From Anisakis pegreffii (lineage: Eukaryota > Nematoda > Chromadorea > Rhabditida > Anisakidae), in the NCBI GenBank assembly GCA_035041965.1, contig JAPYMA010000721.1, positions 62,001 to 126,000 on the forward strand: a stretch of 64,000 bases of DNA. Direction: 5' to 3'. Positions 15,098 through 25,249 of this stretch are shown here, in pieces (within the stretch, counting starts at the first letter, position 1; each line of letters starts with the position of its first letter). A program made the translations under genes and the position numbers. The notes under the pieces are model-generated. The model saw only the letters and a program-made list of their open reading frames with translations, had not been told where the DNA came from and did no database searches.

Positions 15098-15263
15098 TAG
15101 TGTCGTGCGGGGATCGGGAAATCGGGAACTTCAAGGATCCCGTCTCCGAATCCCTGTCCTCGACTTTCTGCGAGCCGACGATATTTCCAGGGTGATCGGA
15201 TGGAGAATTTCGTCCCTAATTTTCCCCGTCCCCGACTTTTTTTCCCATCTTCGCACCACACTA
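15098..15263. mobile_element. hAT-type MITE, 166 bp
   Basis: The element begins TAGTGTCGTGCGGGGAT and ends with the inverted equivalent, TAGTGTGGTGCGAAGAT when read on the minus strand. It is bounded on both sides by the identical 8-base GAATTCAT (15090-15097 and 15264-15271). An 8-bp target duplication and termini starting TAG-G are the hallmark of hAT-superfamily insertions. The interior is much more GC-rich than its surroundings and encodes no transposase, so this is a non-autonomous copy. A diverged copy of the right half appears near 52.0 kb. Confidence 0.85.
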
Positions 15264-16874
15264 GAATTCATGTATTCCCGCACTTACAACATCATGAGGT
15301 GAACGGATACGAACGGCTTGCTAGTACTGATATGTGAGGGTTCATTGCATAGTCATCATTGCTGAATCGTTTACTCTGAGTAATATCATTCCAGTCATTG
15401 GCAGTTTGAAGTGTTGCAATTACTTTTTGCTTCACTGTTACACCCATCTTGAAGCGTGCTTATTCAATTTCCCATCATTTACTTCTTGGATGTTACTCTT
15501 TCCACTAATCCCCCATTTGAATACCACGAATAAATCTTACTGATTAATCTCTTTGCCAGTCAACAGATTATCCACGAATCTCAATTTGCTAACTTCTGCC
15601 GATGTGATTAATTAACGCAAATGATTCACTGTTTATTTCGAGACGCGTGACTTCTCACACTCAATGATCAATGGTGTAAAAACTTCATTCAACGATCTAA
15701 AAATGATTTCCACTTTTTACCACCTAATTTCTCGAACGTCCACTACCAATTTTGCTCTTGATATTACTAAATGCTCTCGAATGTCTGCAAAAAAAACATC
15801 TTCAAACAATGAAATATTGATATTGAGTTCATCAAAATGACTTGAATGCATTTGTGAGCGTTAAAGCTACATTAACAGTTATTCGTCAGCTCTATCCATC
15901 TTCCTCACAGATCTCACATTCGGTTGTTAGCTTCTGCAAGCAATTCATCTGTTTACAAATGGCGTTCATTATTAACATTACAACGCTTACAATATTTTAT
16001 CAGAGTTGATCTAAACTGTGTAAAAATGCGTTCACAAATGTTTTGAACGAGCAAAACAAAACACAAACGACTAGCTATTTCTATAGGATTCTTCGCTGGA
16101 ATGAAGTATTCGCTATCGTCGTCGCATCGTAAATATTATATTTGTTTAAGGAAATTAAACTTGAGACTCCATTTACGTATGATACACCAATATCCTTGCA
16201 CACAATGTTTTCGCAAACGAATTAACTCATTCAAACGTATCCATTGTACAAACAATTTTTCGCTTTGCTAACAATAAGCTTCTTGTCAGATATTGTTTAA
16301 ATATTTGCTTGAACTTGTAATAGTATTAACAACTTTTGTCTACTGTTAATCTGTTTCGCGACAAACGCTTCCTAGCACTGGTGTTTGATTAGCTGACTGG
16401 TAATCAGATTAAGAAAGGTAGCAAAATTCTTAGAAGCATTCTCGAAGACTTTCATCAAAACGTCCAATTGATCGACTACTCTTATTCGTTCATGAATGCG
16501 AGTCATCTATTGTACGTGCTTACATGTCGTGTGGTGTTCAAATCGTGCTTCGAGAACCATTTTGCAAAATCGTTACGGTAGAAATATTCTCATATCCTAG
16601 AAATGCGTAACGAACCATGAAAATAGGTATTGTTAGTACCGCTGCTGTTTAAGCTAAAAAAACCGGAGCATGAAAATTTCCGTTCGTAAACGTGTCTCCT
16701 TCAATTGTTTGTAGTTTTCTCATATTTTGCGTGAATCACGCCATTTTCGTTGCAGTAACAAACGTTTCTATTGTATCGTTCGTTGTGTCGTCAAGAATTC
16801 GACTGCTTTATTTCTCACGTTGAACTGGAATTTGTGTTCAGAATACATTGAAAGCTTCATAGTTTCAGTTGAGG

Positions 16875-19755
16875 ATGACGAATGAAACGTCGTCATTATT
16901 TGAAATCAGTTACTTGATGGATGATAATGAAACGGCATCGACATCGCGGTCAATGGATGAGGTCGATGCGACACTCTCGAGCGATGTCGATCTGGTCATG
17001 GCAATCTTCACGAATGTTTCTTCATTCGTAGTCGTTCCCAACAATGCCACTTCTGAAGCGGATGTCGTCAACGCTTTAGATATATGGAATATTTTTGGTA
17101 TGCATGAATACCTCTCTTCACACACATATTCACTGAAATATCTTCATCATTCAAAAATTTCTCTCCATCAGTATAATTCTCTTATCGTTAGTTCTTGAAT
17201 ATATCACCACGCAATCCCCTGAATGTTTTCACTGATAATTGGTGAACATTATGAAAAATACACTTTCATTGTCCACGATGAGAGACCTCTTATTAGAGAA
17301 TCCCGAAAAGTAATCCCGTTTATTCGTTCTTATTGTTCAATGGCAGTGCTCAGTTACAGTCCATTTCAAGTATATTTTTCCACGTTAACAATGGTACCAC
17401 TACATCTTTATATGCTAATTGTTATCTTCTTAGAGTTTGTCTCTCAAAAGATTTGTTACTAATCAACAATTGGTTCTTTGATGACGAAGCTGCCATTAAC
17501 ACGGAATTATTGTGTTAAACAACTGCTAAACAGCTGAGATGCGTTTCTTAAAGTGCAACAGAAATGGACCGCAATTTAATAGCGAACGATAGATAATATT
17601 TGAGCTGTGTTTAGAGACTGAAGCTACGTTTTCACTTATTTGTAGCTGCAGTTTCAAGAAGTGATTTTATTTGTCATATAATGTCATGTAATGTTAGGAT
17701 TGTTCAGAAGAATTGCCGTGGTTAATATGGCTGATCGTTGGCATCGGTGTACTGGCTGTAATTGGTGTCGTCAGTGCAATTGTAACTTGCATTGTGTGGA
17801 ATAAAAAGTGCGTTACTTTTTCTGCAAAGTTCATTTCAACGAGCAAATGTGATAATATGACTGCCTCTGTTTTTTGAAATTCAATCAGATGCACTGAACT
17901 TTTTTTGGAGTTTTATGACTGATCAGTGCTTGGAAGAACATGTGCTGTGAAGTGCATCGAACGCAGTTTGAACTGTTCCATTATTTTCTGCAAAGTTCAT
18001 TTCATCGTTAGTTCTTTAGGTAAACCCATCAACAGTCCTGTAAATTTTAGTTGTATTGAACGAATACTCCCAAACGAATACAACTGAAACAGTCATGATA
18101 TATTGAAATGGGTTCACCCACGACCGTTGAAGTTCATTGCAAGTGCTGGATTTCTAACCTATCAACAGCTTGATTCGTTAAGATTGCACAAAATTTTCCA
18201 ATTTAATCTGCTCAATTCTAGAAAAGTAATTCGACGAGGTAGCGCTAGCGATGTCCGAATTGTTGGTGTATACAATAGTCTATCACAAGTTACATGGCCA
18301 TGGTAAGTTTTGTAAATTTTAGTGTATTGAAATGTAATCGATGTAGGTGCTCATTTGCATTACTGAAAAATGTAGTTGAACATCGCATTCACTGAATATC
18401 ACAACTAGAATATCATATGTGCTATCTGCAGTTGTACGAGTGCAATCGTCCATTTTTTTATTCTCTGCGAACTCCAGATGACAAACAGGCCAACATTGAA
18501 AGCGTTACACATCCGAAGTGCGCTTCCTGAATGGATCATTCCTTTATTATGTTTTGTATTGCAGTGTCACTTTTTCTGCTTTTCATTCATTCAGTTGAAT
18601 TGATTAGATTGAAAGACGTTCATCTGCCCTCGCATTCAATGTCACTGTAAACGTTCTTTGAATTGAATCATTCAGCTAATTGAAACTTGTGTTCACTTGT
18701 CAACTTTTTATTTGCTTAATGTTTGATCAAATGGAGCAATTCAATTAAACAATCTCTCTCCTCCTTTCTGAAATGCTGAATAATATTGCCAATTAATAAT
18801 TAGAGGCCTGCAACCAAATGTTCTTTAATGATGAAATTTTTGCACCATCAAAGGAATTTTCAACCCGCGTTCAGCGTCTCAGCGAGCAGTTCGATTTTTA
18901 TTTTGAAGTCGGGATCTTTCCCGCAGTCGGATGAATGAACAGTTTTCTAGATTTCGTTTTAGGTGGATGATCTGTTGTCCAAAGTCAGTATTCGAACGAC
19001 GTGAACAGCTCAAGGCGATGCGCCAGAATTCGGCCAGCAATTTAGACCCATACAAAAGGCCGCCACTTCCACCAATCAATTCGGATCGACAATACCGTAT
19101 GTTTTCACCCTCCCCCTTGTTATAGTGTGCGATATTTTATTCTCAAAAATTATGGTTATCAATTGCCAAAGTCATTCTTCTTCTATTAAGACAAAATATT
19201 GCCACAATTCATTTGTTTTCCAAAGCGAATACGATTCCTCTCGATCTCCAGTGGGCTGAATTCTGTCCACTGAACGAGAATCAGCATGAACTGTAGAGTG
19301 ACAGCAATTATGGTGGCAGTGACAGTATATTCCCAGCCGTATTTACTGATCAAATCACGAGAATTCCTATTCACTCAATCATCTACGTGAAAGTCATTTT
19401 GGGAATACTCTATGATGCTTCTTCAACTATATAAGCTGATTCTAGCCAGAATTAATTGGCTATCGAATTTCTTGTGGCATCTCGATAAGAATTTGTTTCA
19501 GTAACAGTCGATGGCTATCAAGGTGGTTACGTTCCACCACAACGACTTCCGCCAATTCGTCTTCAATCAAACAATACCGCAACACCGATGCAGAATACAG
19601 ACACCATTCCAATTCATAATAATATTCAACAGGATGAATTATTTGGCATACGTATTGCTGGTATTAAGGGTGTACCTGTAATCGAAATACCCAAAAATGA
19701 ACAACGCCACCTACCTACACCAACGCAACTCTCTGAAGACTTGAAATATCCATAA
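16875..19755 (+). CDS. Single-pass membrane protein with proline-rich cytoplasmic tail
   Basis: Five exons: 16875-17097, 17708-17807, 18222-18302, 18963-19096 and 19502-19755. All have GT-AG borders and the phase closes at every junction, giving 263 residues. Residues 1-75 are acidic and Ser/Thr-rich, with possible N-glycosylation sites (NETS, NVSS, NATS) and no cleavable signal. A hydrophobic segment at about 79-104 is followed by basic residues and a cysteine pair, which suggests an N-outside, C-inside type III protein. The tail has PPLPP- and VPPQRLPP-like motifs that could bind SH3 or WW domains and ends in a charged segment. The start is the first ATG after an acceptor-like TTGTGTTCAG about 55 bases upstream. 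I do not recognise the family; it may be nematode-restricted. Confidence 0.8.
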
Positions 19756-19950
19756 TTGCAATGACCAAACAGTCCTAGTTTGATCTGTGATCCGTTTGAA
19801 TATTTTTCGTTATTATTGTTACCACAGTGTATCAAATATAGGAAGGGACCGAGTGAGTGTGTTGAAGCTCAATGGAAACGGGGACTTCGGAGGGCGGATA
19901 AGAATTGAAGTCTCATAGAAACTATTTTCGTTGTTTTCGATAAATTCTCA

Positions 19951-19998
19951 GAAGAAGCTGAGGAACGGCTTTAACAGAAGCCATGCCTCAGCTTCTTC
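19951..19998. repeat. Imperfect hairpin downstream of membrane-protein gene
   Basis: Arms 19951-19972 and 19977-19998 (GAAGAAGCTGAGG and its complement at the outer ends) pair with three differences around a 4-base loop. It lies about 200 bp past the stop codon, so it could fall in the 3' UTR. Confidence 0.75.
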
Positions 19999-20285
19999 AA
20001 AGACTTCTAATAAAACAAGATTTAACCTGGTTGTTTCCGTCGGTAGGAGAAAAATTTGCTACATCGTTTTGTTCATTGTTTAGTTTTGTTAGATAAACAA
20101 CGGGTCGTGCTGGCCACTTGTACAGTACACATCATGAATACTTTATTATTTCTAGTTTCATTAAAAATTTATTTTCTGTTGTCAGTTATTAACGTGTGAC
20201 AAAACACTTCATTATCATTTTGTTCATTTCAATTAAAATATGGAATCCTCGAGTGTTTCGATTCTACTATGGAATCCTATTATTA

Positions 20286-20385
20286 CCTGGATTGGCCAGG
20301 CTATCAAACGCTTGTAACGTTGCTGGCCACAATGCTCACGTTTCCGTGCACATTGTTTCAGCCTCATTTTACGCCACCCCGCTGG
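20286..20385 (+). repeat. Dispersed repeat, copy 1
   Basis: About 100 bp starting CCTGGATTGGCCAGG are repeated in the same orientation near 47728, starting CCTGGATCGGTCAGG. The copies share ATCAAACG, a GTTGCTGG block, AATGCTC-CGTTTCCGT and CACA/CACT-TGTTT. Small indels and substitutions show the copies are not recent. Element class is unknown. Confidence 0.7.
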
Positions 20386-21349
20386 CTAGGCGAGCAGGCC
20401 AACCGAAAACAACCGAGTAATTAACTAGTTGCCATGAATATTTTGTATAATTAATCGTAGCCAGCAAACATGGAATTCTATTATAAATTATGGAATATGA
20501 ATTCCCATTAATATGGAATCGAATTCAAATGCGAAACGAAGAGCACCCAATATTTTATCAAGAATGAGATCAAATGTTTGCTGGCGAGATTCAATAAGAA
20601 TCCAATCAAGAATTAATTTCCGAAAGAGGCCACTAACCTCACAAACACTATAACGACTGTCGCTGATTCAGTCTTCTCACTAAGCTGATCGCTGTCAGAC
20701 TGTCTCTGATTCGGCTACGATGTTTCTTTTTCGCAAAATTTACATTTAATTTAGTTGTAATTTCCAAATTGGAGGAAAGTCCCGCAGTCGGTCCTCTTCA
20801 TTGTACACTACTGTATCGTTCGTCATGATCTCTCACTATTAGTTCGAACGGTTTCAAATAAACAGTATATTGTCATTAGGGTTTTTCAGTGAAGCCCAAT
20901 GCTCTAGCAGCAGTGGTTCTCATAGTTTCACGCTCCGTGCTCCCTTCTGGCCTTGCAGAGAGCCATCTCCCATCTCCGTGGTAGCGATTCTTCCTCCTTT
21001 GACAGTCCGTTAGGTAAATTTTGCTGTTAGCGGAAAATGAGAAGAAACTCAACGAATTGATCTACTGAACGAGAATATCGCCATCAATAATTCGTCCGTA
21101 GTGTCAAAAGTTCACTTTATTTGTCATCAGTGCAACACATTATTGATGAGACACATGATCTGCTGGAATTTCAATAAATCCATATTTGATGAGTGATTGC
21201 TTTTGGTTGACATTATGAATGCCTACTGAACGATGACAATTGGTCATGTTATGAACAACGCGTTGGTGACAATGACAAAATAATCAGTTGCGAGTATTTT
21301 GATAGATAGAGGAAGAATATTGATGTGATAAGAAGGAGCAGTTAATCAT

Positions 21350-24300
21350 CTACATCCCTCTGATCAGCATTGAACATCCTTCACCGCATCCATTACAGAT
21401 CGCAGCAACACCCAATTCGCCCGGTTTCAGCGATCGAATCAGTGAATTAAGAATACGACCACCGTTCGTACTAAAAGTAAATCGCATACGATAGTATCAT
21501 GTACTTGAGAAAGTGGTTGCGATGCAACGAAAACGTATGTGATCATTTTCATGGCAACCATATACTTCAAGTGATATTTGTTTCCATCTGAATGTGAAAA
21601 TGACAGGATTTATTCTAAAAGGAAATGAAAACTTCGAAAGCCAGGGAATAACACATACGCTAGTGGATGTCCAAAAGCAACAGCACCGCCCTTGATGTTA
21701 ATATTCTTGGGCCCAATGTTGAAGAATTTCATGAACGCAAGAGGATTCAGTCCAAACGGTTCGTTGACCTCCCATTGACTGATCTTATCGGGCGTAAGGC
21801 CACACTTGTCAAGCATCTGAAATGATCAAGGCACTATTCTAAGTAGTCAGAAATTGGGAACAGAAGCCATATGAAATCATCATTTGACGACGGCGGATGT
21901 GATAACACTGAAGGGGAACGTGCATAATGTGTTTAAAGGAAGCAAATTTTTCGTATACAAGACGCCAGGTGACAACGTTTAAGATATCTTAGAAGACGTC
22001 CTAATATTATGCGTTCCTCTTTCATAATCGCAGGAACGATCCATCCGGCAATGAGATGATCAAATGCAATGTAGAATGCAATAAGCGAGTGTAACGAACG
22101 TTTCTGACTGCGAATGGAGGCGCCATGCACAGATCCTCTGGATTCAGACTAGCTTCTGAGATGGCGAGAATCTCAGCCTTTGGTTGCAATCTCCTCTGCG
22201 AAACGAACTCTCCAGATGCAAAAACGCAAGCTGCCGCTCCGTCAGTCATTCCACCGCAATTTGCAGCCGTCAGAGTTCCGTTTTTGAACAAAGGCTTCAA
22301 CTTTAACAGCTAAAAACATCACCACTTAACGTCAACTGTCCTGAACTTGTGAACAAATCTAACTCTACAATAACTAACGGGTGAAGAGAGGTGTGATGCA
22401 GTCGATCAATAGAATTTTGCATTCATTACTGAATGAACCAAATTGATTGACCACTTCTAAGTTGCAATCACCAATGGCCATGTCTTATGGCTACAATTTA
22501 ATTTTCACCTAATTGAAAAGACCAACGAATATTTGAATGCTGCGAAATTTGTTGATCTTGAACGATCGATAACAATAAATCGCACTTATGTATCGAATGT
22601 TTTTTTGATATTAAAAATTTTGAATTTGCCGAGCCTTTGCTTCATTCAGTCGTTTCAGTTCTTCATCTTCACGGAATATCCGTGGAGGTCCATTCTTCTG
22701 CGGTATCTCAACCGGCACAACTTCATCGTCAAGTAGACCATCCTGCAAGAAAATGAGAATTCTCGTTTCCTCATTTTTCAGCAAACGCTGAAAATAGCGC
22801 AGTCCTCGTTCCAAATAAACTTCACTTCTACCAGAACAGAATAGAACAGCTTTAAAATTCGAAGTGCGGCAATAGGACGAAACACTGAAACGGTGAGACA
22901 GAACGGAACAGAACAGCTTTGAAAATTTGGGTTGGACATAGGAAAGCACAGTAGATTAGAGCTAACGGAGAACGGAATGGAACAGCTTCGAATAATAGCT
23001 TGAAAAAGTGAGGGTACATAACAATAAAACAATTTGAAAAATTAAGATTGTGTGAGAGAATAGGATGGAGAGCAATTGGAGGCAGAACAGAGCAATTCGG
23101 CAAAATTGCGTAACAAAGATTCCACTGAATGGCAACCTATTACCTACTCAAAAAAAAACAAGTGACCACTGAATATTTCTGTTGAGACTAATCTCGAGCA
23201 TTCTAGAGTTGGTAGAACTGGGTTGTATTTGGTGAACAACTGAAATTGCTGAAGCAATTGAAATTACAAGCGTCAATGTCTTCGGTACCTTCCACGCTTT
23301 TGAAGCTTTTTTATAGCTCTCAAGCGACCACGCATCCTGGTCAGCGCGGCTAATTTTCAGTTCTCTTGCGGTTTTCTCAGCCAGCATCGCCACCGAAACA
23401 CCTTTCACCGGATCCAAATATCCGTCCCTATCAATCGTATCCTGAATTGCAAATTATAACATAACTTGTTCAGAGATATGCTTTATTTTTTGTGTGTGAC
23501 AATGACAGAATTACAGTGCAAAGCAATAGAGAACTCTGGTCTCAGGGCTAAGCATTATTCAACGTACTTCCAGCATAAGACCTCCAGTTGGCAGGTGTCT
23601 TGGAAGAATGAAAGGTGCGTTGCTCATACTCTCAGTTGCAACACCAACGATACACTGCTGATAACCCATGTGAATGTGCTGTGCGCCAATGATGAGCGCA
23701 GTCATTCCAGCTGAACAAGCTTTATTCAACGTCATGCATGGTACCGTAGTTGGGATACCTGAAAGCATTGCTCTGCTTACACCAGACACTTCCTTCATTT
23801 CTATGGAATATTTTGATGATATGAACATGAAAAGCTTCTTGCACTCATCCATAAGAATGCATACCTGATCCAATGGAAATTTGACGAGCGATATTTTCAC
23901 CAGTGCCAGCTTGTATGACAGTTCCAGCATAAACACTAGTCACATCCTTTGGCTTAATTTCTAGAATTTGTATTGCCAATCACCAAAGAAATGGCAACTA
24001 TACAATCCATGCAGTGTAAAAATTCAGAAGGAATGGCTCAATAAGCGTTGTGAACTTCTTTTTTGTCACGTTTGCAGTGCAATCTGTTCAACAATTCACC
24101 GAATTTGTTCAGATAATTGCTCAACGCAATCGTGGAGTAGCGTTTTCCAGCTACCAGAAGTGAGTTGGGAAGTTTATTTTGAGCGTTGAAAGCCTGAATT
24201 TGAGTGCGCAACTTACTGGATTTCTCGAGAGCACCTTTGACCGCGATGATACCTAGTTTAGGGGCGGTAACAGATGCTAATGCGCTGTTCATCGTTCCAA

Positions 24301-24720
24301 ATCCAGTTCTTGCACCAGACAAGATGAAAGCATTCTGCAATACACACACGCAATTGAAGTGAATGATCACAGAATCGGGTTTTTCTGATCAAATCAAATT
24401 CAAATTTGGAGCCGTAACATTTACCTACGGTACTATGATATCAAGATTCTGTACCTTCGTGAATAATATTCATTTAGGTGATTCGAGAGTCACTTCATTC
24501 TAAATAAGCACAGAATCTGCCAACGACGTTCAGTCATTCACGGGAATCATCACTATCCGGTTTAATGATAATAAACTGAACCGACACTAATTTCTCACGT
24601 CCGAATGTTTCTTGTCAAAGTGATGTATTGCGAAGCGATTTTGTGAATGCACTCAACTGTTTATCGCGTTTATTTGATGTTCAAAAAAAGCTTTATGCTC
24701 ATACTCACCTTTATTTTCAT
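21350..24720 (-). CDS. Thiolase (acetyl-CoA acetyltransferase, ACAT1-like), divergent
   Basis: Nine coding exons on the minus strand, read from high to low: 24720-24709, 24334-24217, 23960-23865, 23758-23568, 23441-23289, 22742-22641, 22309-22100, 21816-21659 and 21470-21350. The phase closes throughout and gives 386 residues, the usual thiolase length. The family condenses or cleaves acetoacetyl-CoA. The nucleophile Cys90 lies in NKACSAGM, His344 in GGAVAFGHPLA and the second Cys372 in CNGCGEG, matching the usual spacing. Departures from family consensus: NEAF reads NEPF, GHPxG reads GHPLA, and the HMG substrate-loop motif is lost near residues 155-157. The intron after exon 6 needs a GC donor (GAA/GCAAAG). 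The first ATG gives only MKIK before the core, which suggests a cytosolic form. A mitochondrial or peroxisomal targeting signal is not obvious in this model. Substrate may differ from acetoacetyl-CoA. Confidence 0.92.
22828..23110. repeat. Diverged ~68-bp tandem repeat in a thiolase intron
   Basis: Three clear units (near 22832, 22898 and 22968) share the core GAACRGAAYRGAACAGCTT, and a more diverged fourth lies near 23086. The plus strand is purine-rich and poor in T. The array accounts for the overlapping minus-strand Phe/Pro/Ser-rich open frames in this intron. Confidence 0.7.
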
Positions 24721-24933
24721 AGTGTTTACGCTCACTGGTTCAATATACCCTAAAACAGATAAATGAAAATGTGTACAGGACATAATTTTGAAACGATGAG
24801 CATGAATCCACCGCAATTGGCCAGTCTCATAGCATTACAGATTGCCATTGCTCCAATAGTTAATGCCATGACAAGTTTATTCTGATATTGGGTGAACTGT
24901 CATGGAGTTACATTTTGGCACATGCAAACTTAC

Positions 24934-25189
24934 CCCATTCGATAATCTGCTGTAAGGTTTATGCGAAGATGAAGAATTCATCCGGCTAACCGTACGACGT
25001 CTTATGACGAGTTTGCTCGAATTTAACGGTGCAGGCTTTGGACTGATTGAGCGATTTTGTATTGCGTGAGTGAAGGTTACGTTGATCGGTGCGTAAGCAA
25101 ACGTTAGCTGATGCACATGGGGTCAGTAGTTTAGCGATTGCAGCTTGCGAGTTTAGTCCAACGGACGTCTTCGACAGTAAAGTACGCAG
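24934..25189 (-). other. Probable upstream exon of the thiolase gene (5' UTR or presequence)
   Basis: On the minus strand a strong acceptor (CATTTCAG) precedes 25189 and a strong donor (GTAAGT) follows 24934. Splicing to the exon at 24749-24709 joins it to the thiolase, but no frame through this exon runs open into the thiolase. One frame gives a long Ser/Ala/Arg/Lys-rich segment starting LRTLLSKTSVGLNSQAAI that looks like a mitochondrial presequence, but it meets a stop. Another frame carries a short upstream ORF starting ATGAATTCTTC. Either this is a 5' UTR exon or an alternative donor inside it makes a mitochondrial isoform. Confidence 0.5.
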
Positions 25190-25249
25190 CTGAAATGTGA
25201 ACGAAAAACCTGATTTGGATGAACCGAATTCTGAAATTAAAAGCATGAC

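Larger units (their letters stand above)
1..16800. other. Gene-poor intergenic stretch
   Basis: I see no supported gene here. Open frames are up to about 144 codons, but none has convincing splice sites, a recognisable domain or a clear start context, and this length is expected by chance at this base composition over 64 kb. The stretch holds inverted repeats near 0.85, 8.05, 12.13 and 14.53 kb, degenerate ATT/GTT trinucleotide tracts near 6.4-7.2 kb and 11.0 kb, and a hAT-type MITE near 15.1 kb, each listed separately. Regulatory DNA for the gene starting at 16875 may lie at the right end. Confidence 0.6.
19760..21340. other. Intergenic gap between convergent genes
   Basis: This lies between the 3' ends of the plus-strand membrane protein gene and the minus-strand thiolase gene. 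It contains a hairpin at 19951-19998 and one copy of a dispersed repeat at about 20286-20385. I see no coding exon. Confidence 0.6.
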
